A stretch of DNA of 64,000 nucleotides from positions 161,564,001 through 161,628,000 of the forward strand of contig CM059582.1 of assembly GCA_030407085.1 (NCBI GenBank), given 5' to 3'. Origin of the DNA: Trichopria drosophilae. Its lineage: Eukaryota > Arthropoda > Insecta > Hymenoptera > Diapriidae. Shown piece after piece: positions 46,379 to 60,900 of the stretch (its first letter is position 1; the number at the start of each line of letters is the position of its first letter). The position numbers and the translations under genes are program-made. Under the pieces are notes generated by a model. The model had not been told where the DNA came from. It did not search any database and saw only the letters and a program-made list of their open reading frames with translations.

Positions 46379-49300
46379 TACATAATGTGAACATAAATAT
46401 TCTGTAACAGCGATATATACTTTAGTACATGATATGTACTGGTTATATCTTGGTATCATGAGCTTATTTTGTATATGTTATTCCGTAGTTTCTCCGCAAC
46501 AGAGATCGGTGATCTTTCGTTTTTGAATGGGATGTGTGCATATTACATTTGACAGTATATTTCGTTTGATACATTAAGTTTATAATACTATTAATTAAAG
46601 TTATTGTGTTTCTCTCTAACCTCAAGGTGGATTGTTTCAACTGGCATACGTTTTCAGAAGATTATTGACCGATACATATTTGTCTTTTGTATTACTCAGT
46701 TTGAACATTTAGTATAAGTAACGTATACGAACTCAAAATATATTATTTGTACTGTGAGCATATTTATATGAAGAAAGCATATAAATAAATATAAAAATCA
46801 AAAATTGCATTAACTGTTTTTATACTTTTATTAAACTACTTTGCTTAAAAGCAGACCAATTATTGTTTATCTGGAAATGTAAAATTATTATCAATATGAT
46901 TATGAGAAATACAATAGTGTAATTTCAACCAATTTACACAAATTAGAATATTTTGTCTTTAATATTTATGAATGTCAATCAGGAGTGTTTCTTCACCACA
47001 TGTAGTAAGATATAATATTACATTTATACATTTTATTATGTCAGTTTGGAAGACATTAAAAGGTTCTACATTAAACTCTCAATCTTTGTAAACCTTCCTG
47101 AACAATTACTTGTATACATATCAACAATACATTTATATTTTTCATAAATATTTACTCAGCTTTTAAAAAAGTATCTTAACAATCGATGAAAGCCCAGAAG
47201 AAATTCTAAATACAGATGGATTTTCTCGAAATAAAACGCACGAGATATAAATAACATATAAATTAGAATAAACATTTTTCGTAATATTCTATCGATTTAT
47301 AGGAAAGAAATTTTACTTTTGAGAGATCCTAGAAATATTTCGTTAAAAATACAGTAAAATATAACTATGATATATTTAGTGATTTTTTTTTCATTATAAT
47401 TTTGGTCAAAGAATATAATCACGATTATTATATTCGTGTACTTAGTATATAAAAAGATAAACTTTTCATTTTTACGTTTCAGGCGACATTGAAATTCATA
47501 AGAAATAATCCTGTTCAAAACGAATTTAAAATGCGTAAATATAATTCCTATGTTTATCTAATTATTTCGTTATACTTCGGTATAAAAACATTAAACATAA
47601 TATGTTATTCAATTATTCTATTATTTGCCTAATTGCGACGATTAAGATAACAAAACTCGATTACTCAAATAGATGGAAAATATGAATAAATCATTAAGCT
47701 TTATACACAAACGCACATTTGACGAAGCACTCGCAAAGTAATTAGATTTAGCGATATTTGGGAATATATGATAAATAGTACACTATAGAAATGTGAATTT
47801 GTCAAATCTATTAATGACGGAATAAAAAGTAAAATTGAACAAAGTTTTCTTTATAGTGATGAGATAAACAAAGTACTGGAGCATAGTTTGACAAATAAAT
47901 TAGTAGTTTTTTTATTTTTAACACTAAAACTCGGAACTAATTAAAATAGTGACTGACTGGTGACTCCTTCATTAGTAGTTTTTGGTTAATAATCAGAATT
48001 AAAGAGATATGTATTCAAATATTAAAGCATATTTATGTACTATAATCTCCTACAGTTCCATAAAATTGATGTAATGAGATTAGTAATAATACGGTAGTAC
48101 TGCTGTTTACTAAATATTAATGATTTATTATCGATTTTATAATAAATTAAGCAAATATATTTTTAATTATAGTTTCGATTAGATGTATTTCCTTTTAAAA
48201 TTTAAGAATAAAATTGCTATAAAAGAACCGATATAAGTACCACTCTTGGAAGCTGCATCAACAAATTCGTCTGCTTGGAAGACAAAGAAATGTGCCGCTT
48301 CAGCAATATTTCCCGACCCCGTAAATCAATCGTAGTCATTGTAACGGGTCAGTGTCAAGCATTTCAACCGTCACGGATTAAGAATCTATAAAAATAGAAA
48401 TACCCAGTAAAACGAATAGCTGAATTAACAATGCTATCATTTTGGATAATGTCTTTATTATATTATTAAAATGAAAAATAATACAATCGAATATACAATT
48501 TATAATATTCTAACATAACACTTGTTTCATATTAGAATACCAGATCATGTTTAATAAAACTATCTAAAAAAATATATCTTCAGTCTGAGATTTAGGACTT
48601 CTAGACTTGATTTAGGAAATATCACTTTTTTCCCTTTAGTAAGTAAATTTAAAAATGCCGCACATGGAATATATCGATTATGTTTAGAGATATTAAAATG
48701 TGAAATGATTACAATAAGAAAATAACAAAAAATTCTAACGAGAAATAGAAAGTGTGATCATTAAACAAGTTTCCATTCTACACCTGCTTCCAAAAGCTTC
48801 GAAATTATCGACAACTTTTAACTGGAATAAAGAAAAACACGAATTTATATTGCCCTCGCGTGCAGAATCGTATGAAATATCGTCGTGAGAAAGATGCTTT
48901 CAACCTGATTTTCAAACGAGTCAGGTGACCTTTCATAAAAAGTTTTCACTCTGAGAAACGTATTAATATTCATAGTATATTTCATTCTGGCTTACTTTTC
49001 AGTTCCATACAAGGAAAAGGCATTCATTTTCACCTAAGGATCATATATATCTTTGCAACGAGCATTTTCGAGTCTACATAATATACGGGGTCTTGTTTAG
49101 ACGTTAATAAATTTCCATCTTCGTGACCAAGATATTTTAAGTAGTTATGATCGGCTTCCACTTTGCTTAAGTAGAAACGATCGATTCCGAACAGACAAGA
49201 AAATGCTTGCGCCTAAGGTGATTTCTATGTTACATCTTTAATCTTAAGAAAGCTCTTGGGTGGAAGATATTCATTACAACTGTGATAAATAACTCGTTGT

Positions 49301-51256
49301 CAATTTCCCATTGTAATGTCCAAAATAAAAGAATTCATTTATTACGTCAGCAACAAATACAATCAACAAATTATTGTTATTTTCGTTTTTAGCATAATTC
49401 CTCATTTCCGTTACATCTTGAAACACTAGTTTCATACATAAATCTATAGAATTATCCGTTTATAAGTATAAATGATTATGTATAACGTAAACTCAATTTA
49501 TATTAAACATTAATGAAGTGAGTTTAGAAGGCAATATACAAGATGTACAAAAGGCAAAGAACGTATTAAAAAAGTAAAGATAATTCTTGTAACAATTTTC
49601 AACGACAATCTTTAATTCGACTCACTCTATTAATTCCACCAAGAATCAATTTCACTTCTTTCATACAACTCTTAACGAATCTTAGTAAGCTATCCAAACC
49701 TTCCATAAAGTTCAATTATTTTTAGAATCATTCACCATCTGTGACTTGAGTACATGCCTAAATTTAGCTAGAATTACTGGTGATTGGTAAGAAAGGAAGT
49801 ATGAACTAAACATCTGGTACTGGTGTTGTTACTACTTACGTGGGTGGCAATCTAGTAAGTGTTTTGTGATCAAAATACAATTTAAATTATAAGAACATCT
49901 ACGATTGTTATTTAAGTCGTATTTTACTAGTTAAACGATCGACCTTTTCAATATAGTGTCAACTATAAGAGAATTCGTTAGACAAACTGGTCTTAAAATG
50001 ACATGAAAGTACTTTTCGGTTATCCTTATAGAGCACTTAATAGTTGGATGTCTAAAAATCACATATAAATATACAGTTCAAATGCGAATGGAAGCTGCCC
50101 AATATAAGCTGCTTTATATAATTAAAATTATTGTTGAATTTCTGTGTTGAAATGTCGTTTGCTGAAATATTGTATGTTGAATATTCATTGTACCATGTAA
50201 GTAATATCATTTTATGTTAAAGTATTTTAATATTAAGAATTCAAATAATAAATTGAGCAATATATTTAACAAATTCTTAGATACGATTAAGTATATACTA
50301 CATCTACTTCCCTGAACATTTCAATGATAATAAAATAATAATAAAATAACAAGTTTCGTGATCGTGTTCCAAGACATACCTCTTATAGATTTGATTGCAA
50401 TATAATTAACTCCACGTAATAACAATACAGATGTTGAACATTCCAAACGTATAAAAAACGACATGAAATATAATAAAAATAATATTACCTATGTGATAAT
50501 TATTCACTCGTAATCAATAAGTTTATTCTAGAAATAGAAGGTCTTAAACAATAAATAAATAAAAGAAAAATAGTTAAGAATCTAAAAAAACTCTGAATAG
50601 AAAATACAATTCTACTAAAACTGGAATATAATCGTGGCAGGTTAAAGCCCTCAGACATTAATTTATTTTTTTTAATGGAGATTATTATTTACATTAGCAA
50701 TAAATTGCCGATTGATTTTCTGCTCAGGAGATTAAATCCGTCAGCTGTAATGAATGTACTTCCACTTTATCCAAAGTATGACCTAAATTTGTATGATGTG
50801 ATTAACCTTACAATAGAAATTTCTTCGTTATATGCTTTGGTACTGGATTCGCAGATAATCGATATAATATTTACAATATGTTGCGCTATTTCAGTAAATC
50901 GAGCTTTATAAAATGGTATAATCTACTGTAAAAGAAATTTAAACACGTATCGAGAATTATTGGTTACTTTTCAAAGGATATATAAATATCCGAAGAGACG
51001 AACTGAAGTTTTATTTCCATTTTTATATTTTTTCATCTATTCCGATCCGGGATACTGAACTACATCTACCTTCAAGAAAAACACACGGTAACGTTTTGTT
51101 AAACTTATACATATTAAGTAATAAAAAATAGTTCGAAACAAGTACAAGAAGCTCAATATTGGGTTCGGTTTAACAGTCTACACATTTTCAAAAAACCAAG
51201 TAAATGATGATATTTAAAGAAATTATTCAATATATCAATATGAAGTAAAACAGATA

Positions 51257-51288
51257 TAACACTAGCATCGATAAAATTGCTAGTGTTT
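51257..51288. other. Short hairpin AACACTAGCA...TGCTAGTGTT
   Basis: A perfect 10-bp inverted repeat with a 12-base loop. No flanking signal indicates an RNA gene. Confidence 0.5.
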
Positions 51289-54200
51289 TATGCCTGTATG
51301 ATCCGTCACGACTAGAATTTTAATACTTATTCATTGTACGCCTTAATTCTTTTAATATATACGTTAAGTTTGTTCGGTAAACTTAACTATTTTACACAGG
51401 TGAGCATATGCAACTAAATAAAAAAAAATATGTTGTTAAAAATTTGCGATTTGATGTACCCAGCAAAAAATAATTTAATTATTATGAAAAAATGAGTAAA
51501 AAACTTAATTTGTTAAGCATCGCTAGTAACATTTTGTGTTATAATTTATATAATTGAAACATTTTAAATTTCAAGGATAAACAAACTTAAAATCAATATT
51601 AGAATATTAATTTTAAGTTATCGGATGTCAGATATGTTTTAAACAAATTGATTTTTATTATTATTATCAATCATATTATCACTACTGAACGTTTACAATT
51701 TCCTGGATTAAAATTCTATATATAAAATCTACACTTTATTTAAAACCACAAAAATAAATACATTCGATATAGTAAGTGAAAATGGTTAAATCTGTTCAGA
51801 CAATTCAAACTCAATACAGAAAATCTTATTGCTATATATGTTAGAAATAACGATAAGCTAGATACTTTATTTGATCGACTATACCATTTGTGGATCATTA
51901 TTGTCAGTATTATCAACAAATTTCAAGTTCACATTTAACTTATTTATTATTTGATAAAAATATTGTTTCTGATGCATAAATTCTTCATAGCAGTCTTAAT
52001 GTAACATTTCCTTCAATATTGAATCTATAAAAAATACGGGTGTCAATAATAGATCTTGATTTTAGCTCGAAACTTGAATTATACGAAAAATAATTATAGA
52101 GCAGCAAGTATAAACCGTTCCTCACATATTGTACTTAGAGCACATTAAAAATCATCGTGTAATTGATGGAATAATCAGTCATCTTCAAATTCAATAAGCA
52201 GGTAATTACTACAGTTACAGGTATGTGCATCAAATTACCAGTGTTGATGTACTATAAGCACGTTGCTATAAGAACACGATGTGTCTATAGCGTAATTAAC
52301 CAATCAATCAAATTTGGCAATTAACCTACTTCACGCATATTCAAAGGAAATTCTCAGCATGGATATTTTATAAATACCTCATCATTTTAATGTAAACTGT
52401 AATTTTGAGCGCATGAACCCTTCTTGTAAGTCGAGTGCTATTACTAATCACAAATCAACAAAAGTTACGCTGAAATTCATATAAGAAAACTGACCAAAAA
52501 TGCTTTTCAAAATCAAATTCATTTGCATTTTAGTTATGACTCGGTATTTAATAAATTTTATGGAAGTAAGGGGTACAACTGAATTATGAATTACCCGTCC
52601 ATGAATTCCTACGCAGAATTTTATCAGTATACAATTTTTCATAGAGAGATATATCAAGATAATATAAAGAAAATGGATTGATGTCATTATAAAAAGTGCA
52701 AAAAGCACAGATTATAATAAATTTATGTTTAGTTTTGTTCAGAAAGTCTTTTAATTTCAACTGACACGAGGCTTCAAGAAGAAAGAAAAAGCATGTTTTT
52801 AACATGAAAAATGAAGATAAGTTACGAATGAAATATGGTAGAAATTTCCAGATGTAAGATGCAGCGATGTGAGATGAAAATCTAAGAGATTCAGTGGTAA
52901 CTTTAGAGATGACCAACAACTGCACCTCCTCTTCCTCGGCTCCTACTGGTAATGAGAAGCTGCAATAAAGAACTTAGCTAAACAATCTCTTCCTGCAAGG
53001 TGTAATGCTTTCAACTAAGCTGAAACTTCATATATCCATAACTGATTTCGACGTTAATTTTACTTTCGAATTTTAATTCCTGATCCGCAGATATGTTCAT
53101 GAACCTCACAGAACAATTACAATAAATAGTATAGTACTTTAGTTACACGCTTCTAGAAGGGAATTTGTGCTTAATTCAATATGCAGTTGACACTAAAATA
53201 CAATTATGCTATGTTTTCACGATGCACCTTCAAATGCTTCTTCAACGATTTAACTTAATGTTGTAACGGATGAGTAATTAGGCTTCAGTTTAATTTTCAT
53301 TTCACTTAGATCGTGGATTTGCAAAATTCAAATGGGATCCAGTTTTTCCATTACTACTCGAGTCCGGTAAAATAAAACCAAGCCAGTGCAAAATATTGTT
53401 TTTTATATGAATATTCCAATACGTATCAATAGTACATTTCGTATCCAGCTCAGAAACAAAGTCACTGCAGCAAGGGCCAATTATCAGGCGAAAAATTGTC
53501 ATTTTCAATGATAAAAATGACTAGAAACTTCCTAAATTGTAATATAAATCGATACAGAATTTATACAGAAGGACAGTTAGCAGTCAAGAAAATGTAATCA
53601 ATTCTTACTTGAAATAAAGACAACTTGCTGAACGTTTGAAAGTTATGTTTCTAATTAGAAACAAATTGTTAGTGTCCGCATTTATATGTCTCAGCGACTG
53701 TATCTACTTGAATTTTCTACAACAATACGTGTATTATTCAACTGAATTAGAGTTTAATTCGTCACATAAAAATCATGTTTATTGGGGGTTTATGAGTGCG
53801 AATGGAATGAACATTTATTATCTTTATGGTGACTAAACATCTAAAAGCTCATTTATTCACATCCAGCGAGATGTTCCTTCATTAAATGCATCCAAAATAA
53901 TATTTGAATCATATAGTGTTGTTTGAAATCGTCTGTACTAAAATTTTTATTCTCGGAAAAATTTGTGCTTTGTATGATATGTACAGAACTTCGAGACTTC
54001 TATCTTTCGGACTTCTAAGGAACTTGGGACTTCTAAGCCAGCGCCCTTGGCATTTTACTCAAGAATAACGCAGAAAAAACGACAATAAAACAAAATGTTA
54101 ATGAGTATATAAATAAATAAATAAAATGTATAAATGAGCACGAAAACAAATTCTGTTTCGATGACAAATTTAAAGTCTTAAATAAAACTAATTTTCATCT

Positions 54201-55859
54201 ATGTCATATTATAATACAGAGGAACTTCAAAACTAATACTATAGGTCAATAAATTGTAATTTAGGGGTGCCTAACTGACCATTTAATATAAAGTCACGTG
54301 CATCCTTTTATGATACTGTAATTGCACACTGTCTCTACTACTGCGGTTGGCGGAAATCACTGTTACCACTTACGGGTCAATTGCTCGACAAGTAGTAACA
54401 TACTGTAAAGTCAGGCTGCTTTTATATTGCACATTATATAATAAAGTGTATTAACATAATTAAGTATATTTATAAGATACTCTTTTTCTGCGTATTTTGA
54501 TCTTCATGTTTGATAAAATATTAATATTATGTCAAATATAGTTGTTTTGAATATATGTATAATTAAGAGTATTTTATTATAGTCAAAACAGTTACTTTCT
54601 ATCTTTGAATAACACACATGGAAAAAAGTTCCTTTTAAAACTAGCGATGCCTAAAAAACACACACAATTTGCAACACGACTGAACAGCATTTTTAAGTAT
54701 ATCTACATGGATTTCTGACTGAATACGTACCACATGAATATTTGTTAAGAATCATAACTATTATCAGCAACGTTTTAAATAAAGTTTTGAAACTTATGTA
54801 CAAATGCAGTATTGGTATTGACAAAAATTGTAAATAAATAAATGTATCAATGTAAAACTTTAATTTTTATCGTCATATCTATTTACTTTTATTTTATTTT
54901 TAAAAAATGTTGTTAATTTAAACCCGATGACAAAAATTACTTGAAAACTATTAACTCGATGTTAATGAAATTTTGCAGGATTATTCAATACATAAAATTG
55001 TAGTGTCTAATTTTTCGATTGGTTTGTATAAAAATGGATGCTTTTGAAAAAACCGACCATTTTTTACTTAAAAATCGATGCCTTAACTTTGACTGTCTAC
55101 GATTTAAAAAGAAAGCATATTCTTTTAATCCATTGATATGTTTAAAAATAAAAACTCATTTTTTTCGAACAGCTGTGACGATAGTGTAGAATATTTTTTA
55201 ATAAAAACATTACTGAAAGGTGCTCACTATATCTACTTTCAAGATAAGATATGGATTACAATGTTTAGTAGTTTTAGTTTAAATGATTCTTAAGACTTAT
55301 CTATTTTTTGCGCTGCAAATGTGATAATATCGTAAACTATTTGTTGAATTGATTAAAATGTGGATTTATCTATAATCGTAACTTTTTTTCAAGTTGCGCG
55401 CTGTATAATTTATTTCCGGCCTACACATGTTCTTCACGCATTCTTTTAATCTCGCATGAAAACTCTTATTATATTGTTTGGGAAATATATTCAAACTCAC
55501 AATGGGATTTGAACTTGAGAACTTCCCTTTCGCGTGTAGCTTCATTCGAGTTTGAATTGTAGTCATAAAATCTTTCGAATTGAGTCCTAATTTTTTAACC
55601 AAATAACATAGGATAAATCGAAATATTAATCTACATAAACTTTAGTTCGAACTGTTTAAATAAAATAAGTTTTCAAATTCATGTTCTATATTATTATCAT
55701 TTCGTAATATGAATTATATGGAAATTGTTATAAAGGAAAATATAGGCCATGATATTTTTTTTTGGAGATGCCAGAAGAGGCAATTAAAGTGTTGGTACCA
55801 GAATAGGGTCTAAGATACATATTTATAACGAAAAGAGAAGAATGGATAAAATTACATTT

Positions 55860-55895
55860 GGAGGCTAGACATATATATATATATGTCTAGCCTCC
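55860..55895. other. Perfect 36-bp palindrome
   Basis: GGAGGCTAGACATATA followed by its exact complement, centred on an (AT)n run. Every base pairs with its mirror. It would extrude as a cruciform or form an 18-bp loop-less hairpin. No mobile element around it is evident. Confidence 0.9.
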
Positions 55896-56406
55896 ATTAT
55901 TTAATTTAAAAAATTTCTTTATTTTCCATTTTATTTAAAAAAATAATTAAAAGTAATAAAATAATTAGCAAAAATATACCTATTAAATATAATATAGAGA
56001 AATTTCGTTTAAGAATGCGTTGAATGAAAGAAAATATTCGGTAATAAAATATCGTGTTCATATTTAATCTTTTAAAACCGTAATGTATAAATTTTTGACA
56101 TGAAGTTTGATACGATATTTTGGCATTTAAACTTCATTTAAAAAAATTCTACACTAGCTATTTCGTCTTGACTTAAAATCGCTCTTTCTAATCATGCATC
56201 CAAAAGTTTTTTATATTCTCAAATAAACTTTATTATGGTTTATTAAATTTTATTATAGATTGGAATATCATTAGAATATTATTAAAAGTTATAAATAATC
56301 TGTTTAAAAGTGTATATCATTTTTATTGCTCTTTAAATTAAATTAAAATATTAATATTAAATATATTATTCGAATATTGCCATTCGTATAACAGCAGGTT
56401 ATGTTT

Positions 56407-56602
56407 AAGTGAAAAAAGTACTATATCTTACTAGAGAAAATAGTAGAAATGACTTTAGATTAGTAATGTTGACTGCATTTCGGATAGTATAGCCTCTTAC
56501 TACAGCTGATAGTACATTTGGCTGTAGGCAATAGTTATTCAGTTCATTTTCTACACAAGGTAGTCATTTTTTAGTAGATTTCAGTATTTTTTTTTCTCAG
56601 TG
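56407..56602. repeat. Probable MITE with CACTGAGAAAA right terminus
   Basis: The right end, read in reverse, is CACTGAGAAAAAAAAATACT then GAAATCTACTA; the left end AAGTGAAAAAAGTACTATATC matches it loosely. Termini resemble those of the element inserted at 29905-30305, and the sequence next to the right end (AAAATGACTACCT) recurs near 59365. The left boundary is uncertain. Confidence 0.4.
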
Positions 56603-56689
56603 TAATTTAAAAATAAAGTAATACGTGGAAGTTATAGAAAACAAGAAAAATTGGTAAAATACTGCAATCACGCAATAAAAAAGTGTAGA

Positions 56690-57240
56690 AAAGAAAAAGA
56701 AAACAAGGTGAAGTCGAAGTCGAACTCGTTGCTGTCGTCCCATTCCACAGCTGTCATCAAGCCTATCGATGGGAAGCGGACATCATGATTCCGAACCAAT
56801 AATCGAAACTCAATTGATCGGTCGATCCGCGACTGTGCGCGGCGCTGATGTCGGTTCCCGGGCATTTCAATATCGCAAAAGTAATTCAATTCGGCTGCGC
56901 CAAGGAAGAGGAGCGAACTGGAAAAGCAAGCAGCGTGGAGCGGAGGAGACTCCATCTCGATTGGCGAGATAAAATCTGGTTCGAATCCAGGTCAGGTCCG
57001 ACGGATGCGCTTTTCTCTTGAAAAAAACCGTCCCCGGCAAAAATTACGTAATGAGAGACGGTACTGCACCCGTCGCTTCTCGCTTCGTTTTTCACTCCCT
57101 TATCGCGTGGGACGTTAACGTCACCACTCCGCGAGCAATTACCTCCCCCGGAAAAGTCTCCGACCGCCATACAGTACGCAACCCGCACCGCTGCACTCCC
57201 ATTTACACCCACAGCTTTATGCTATGATTTTTCTACTTCA
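56690..57240. promoter_or_regulatory. GC-rich, CpG-containing block; candidate promoter or non-coding first exon
   Basis: About 550 bp of markedly higher GC than the flanks, with many CpGs and the word GGGACGTTAACGTCACC. Long frames are open on both strands (for example minus 56886-57212, plus 56769-56972), as expected when stops are rare, and none encodes a recognisable protein. The EVH1 gene needs a non-coding first exon somewhere to the right of 40874, and this is the only strong GC island between there and the window end besides 62.4-62.6 kb. A promoter or first exon of a gene on either strand is possible. Confidence 0.35.
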
Positions 57241-57774
57241 ATGAAAGTCGTTTCGCTATCATCACGCACTTTTGTATTTCTTTCAGAGAGTCGCTTATCG
57301 CGCAAACTCACGCAAAAGAAGCTTTCCCGGATTTTATAAAATACTGCAGGAAATCATACTGCAAGAGATCCAACTTTTTTTTTACAGACATTCAGTACTG
57401 CAGTTGAATTTTTATTTTACGCTCGTAAAAATGAGTATTTATTTTAATTAGAGCGATTTTAATTCTTTGTCTCTTTTGTAAAACACAAGTTTATGACACA
57501 GAAGATGACTACACATTATATGTAGGAAAAGTAAAATCGTTTGAATGATTTCTTTCGAGACAAAATTATTTATGCTCTTTCTCCGAATTTTTAGTACCCA
57601 ATTTATATTCTGTGACTGGCCTTTGAAATACTCGAAATTACTTGCTGCAAATTTTAATCATAGATGAAATAATTTTTACGTCTTCTTCGGGCAATATTAC
57701 TCCCAGCGATCATTGCTTACAAATAACTTCTGATATTTAGGTGAGGTAGATTAGATTAGAATGATTAATGCAAT

Positions 57775-57944
57775 AGTATTTTTCGATACAAGGCCGTAAA
57801 CACAGATTTTACGGACTGCATTTAGTCCATATGGGTTATGTTTTTGACAGCGCAGATTCATGTTTCACGTGGTCTGTGAAATTTCATTTTACGGACTAAA
57901 AGTAGGCCGTAAAATTGGATTTTACGGCTATACCGAAAAATATA
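57775..57944. repeat. MITE with AGTATTTTTCGATA termini
   Basis: A 170-bp element. Left AGTATTTTTCGATACAAGG then CCGTAAA; right TTTACGGCTATACCGAAAAATA. Inside, GATTTTACGG and CCGTAAAAT repeat in both orientations. It is related in design and end sequence to the element at 11774-11960 (GCGTAAAAT in place of CCGTAAAAT). Confidence 0.6.
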
Positions 57945-60900
57945 TTCCTTTCATATAACAAACAATAATGGAAAATCTCAAAAACGAATTAAAGTTAACA
58001 GTCGGCTCTTTTAACCTATTTAATTTTTTCATCGCCTTCCAAAAAATCTCTATAGGTATATTGTTATAATCGCAGTACTTTCCTAATTGTACATTTCCTG
58101 AAGCACAAGATTGCTACGACTAATTAAAAGTCAAAGTTTTTTTTTACGTTTGTATTCACCATATATCATCCGCAATTTTTATATTTTTATACTTGTTTTA
58201 AGATTCATAAGTAATAGCTCGCATATCCCGAGATTCCGAACCATTTATATTCGGTAAAATCGATAAATACTGAATAAAATTTTCCGTTCAAATACTAGTT
58301 TTAATCGTGTACATATAATCATTGGACACCATTATGGAGCCCTTGTAAAAAAACCTGTACTTACAATGTAAATATTACCAATTGTATTATGTTTGGATCT
58401 CAAAGGGCAATATCTAAACTTTTTCTGTCTTTTCATTGTATGCGGGCAGTTTTAGTGAGTCGCTTTATTGTTTTATAATAACTCAAAGAATCTAAAATAC
58501 TTTTTTATTTATTTCTTTACATTATATGTTTTTTTTTCTTTTTCGAACATAAATCGCTCAAAAACTAGTGACAATCTAGAATTTTTATGATAAAATTTTG
58601 ATTCTACGAATAAAATCATATAAAAATTGGCTGTCATAGGGCAACAAAATTTTGTGGACCGATGTCATCATGCACATTTTTCATTGTATGCTTGCATATT
58701 TTTCACCCAGATGCAGTTTAAATTCCGCATTCTGTCAGTTACCGCGTTTTCTATAAATTGCTTTTATAGTCTTTTTGAATCAAAATGTGATTGACAGATT
58801 ATTTTTACTTTTATAACAAAAAAAGAATAATAATAAACAACTATATACCAAATGATATTACGATTAATAATAAATTTGTTTAACGTTCGGTTGAAATCCT
58901 AGTTTAATTTAGTTATTCATCAAAGATTTGGTTAATAGTGGTTGAATAATAATAAACTGTTTTTCTGTACGAATTAGAACCAATTATTATCAATTTAAAT
59001 ATAATTTTATATTTTGATATATTTCATTAATAGTTTCTTTTCATTCAGTAATTGAGATCTAAAAGAGATTAATGGTCTTAGATCGAACTGTTTTTTGAAA
59101 ATGAATTTCAAACATGCTTAGAAAGTTTAAAATTCAAACTTGGATTTGCACATTTACTTGATTTCACATACACCTATTCTTTATGATTTATAGGATATAA
59201 AAATGCCTTTTAAATGCGAGCTATGCATCTTGCAGAGATTTATTGCCGTATAACTCACTCTCAATGTTTAGTTACTCTATAATATAGAAACTTCATCGAT
59301 TTATGTCTTCGTGAGCATAATAAGATACACCGCGAGAGAAAAAATAGTTAAATCTACAAAAAAATGACTACCTACTGTAGCAACTTAACGGGATAACTAT
59401 TGAAGGTAGTTAAATGAACTATTAAAAGAGGTTAAACTTTTCCATATTATGTACGTTACTATAATTATTTTACATACGCATAACGTACTGTTGTTTAGAT
59501 GATTCTAAGCATATGAATTTGCAGTTAATATTTTTAATGTTTTAATAGTTTGATAATTAATAATATTTGCAAATTTTACCATTTTTTTATTTTATGCTTA
59601 TTAGAAATTAGTTTTTTTGCCTATTAACGAATGCACTGTCTCTTTATATTTTGTTAATATTGAATTTCTTCGTCTAGTAAGAATTAACATATTTATAAAA
59701 TTCGTAATGAAATATTACAGAAGTTAGATACAACTCATAATTTCTATAAAATATTTAAATAAGAATGAAATAAACTTTTACACTGTTAGTGCTTTTATCT
59801 ACTGTTATTTTGTAATTATTTGATTAAAACCTTTCTACCGCTGCGTGTTTATGTTTTCATCATTCATCACTTACTTTATTTGCAAAATCGCACCATCGAT
59901 TATTTTCGTATTTGAACAAATATATTAAAAAATCGTTTTTATAAATTAAAATACATTTATAAACATCCAAAAATCTGTATGTATTAACTGTAATTTTACT
60001 GATGATTTTTAACTGTGATTGTTTGTTTAGTAATAATGAATGGTTACTAGATTCCAATAATGCTTGTAACAATTTGATAGTACATTACTAAATAAATAAT
60101 AAGAATGACTACTTGATTATTGACTATCTCGACATCGTAAATATTACTTCATTATTCTGTAAAATACAACCGTATTTGTACGAATGCATATTTGTTTCGT
60201 AGCAATAAACAACTGGACTTGACAACTCATAAAATACCAACTAATTAAACTTATATGTTTACTATTTTCTAATAAAAAAATATAAAATCAAAAATAAAAT
60301 TACCCATTAGTGAATCACCAAGTTCGACGGTTCATAAAAACTGTATAATTTTAACAAATTAGTGCGTAGAGTTCCGCTAAATTTAAAAGAATTGTTTAAT
60401 TCTTTTGACGATAAAAAAATTGCTGGAAATTAAAAACGATTTTCTTTTAATTTAAAAATGCATGTTTGCATGTTTTGCATTGAATATATTCCATCAAAAT
60501 ATTAGCAGTTACCGGTAAAATCTATAAAAGTACAATAAGCACTTTTCTTTTTTTTTTGTCTTTTCATCAACACTTTAGTTTTATTAATAAACTATATCCG
60601 TGTCTACCTAGTACGGTCGAATTATGTATAACCGTAATCTCGTAAATTTTAAACTAGAATCATTTTCTGTGAAGACTAAGTTGCGTTAATTCATTAAAAT
60701 TGTAAATAGTTGGAGGTATTAAAAAATGTATCCTGCTCAAATATTATTTTTACTTAAACGACTATGCTCAATTTTAGATATTCCATCAAAACCTAAAACA
60801 CTGTCTACGATTGCATTCAAATGATGTTCTGACATAACTTTGAAATTTAACAAAGAATAGAACCTGCTTGAGGTTCGGTATAAAACGGTTGCAACTTAAA

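Larger units (their letters stand above)
40873..55859. other. AT-rich 5' flank or 5' intron, no gene supported
   Basis: Apart from the repeats listed separately (42936-43221, 45431-45514, 46085-46378, 51257-51288) this is AT-rich DNA with dense stops. Given the splice acceptor at 40874-40873, it probably belongs to a long 5' intron of the EVH1 gene. A slightly GC-richer patch occurs at 48.24-48.37 kb with no coding signal. Frames up to 113 codons (for example 52584-52925) show no family signature. Confidence 0.5.

Noticed and set aside
56973..57000. A TCTGGTTCGAATCCAGG T-arm-like sequence, possible tRNA
   Set aside because: The T arm pairs, but no D arm, anticodon arm or matching acceptor strand lies at the right distance on either strand.
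56886..57212. 108-codon minus-strand ORF in the GC-rich island
   Set aside because: Frames are open on both strands here, none has a recognisable domain, and no splice-supported gene model forms.
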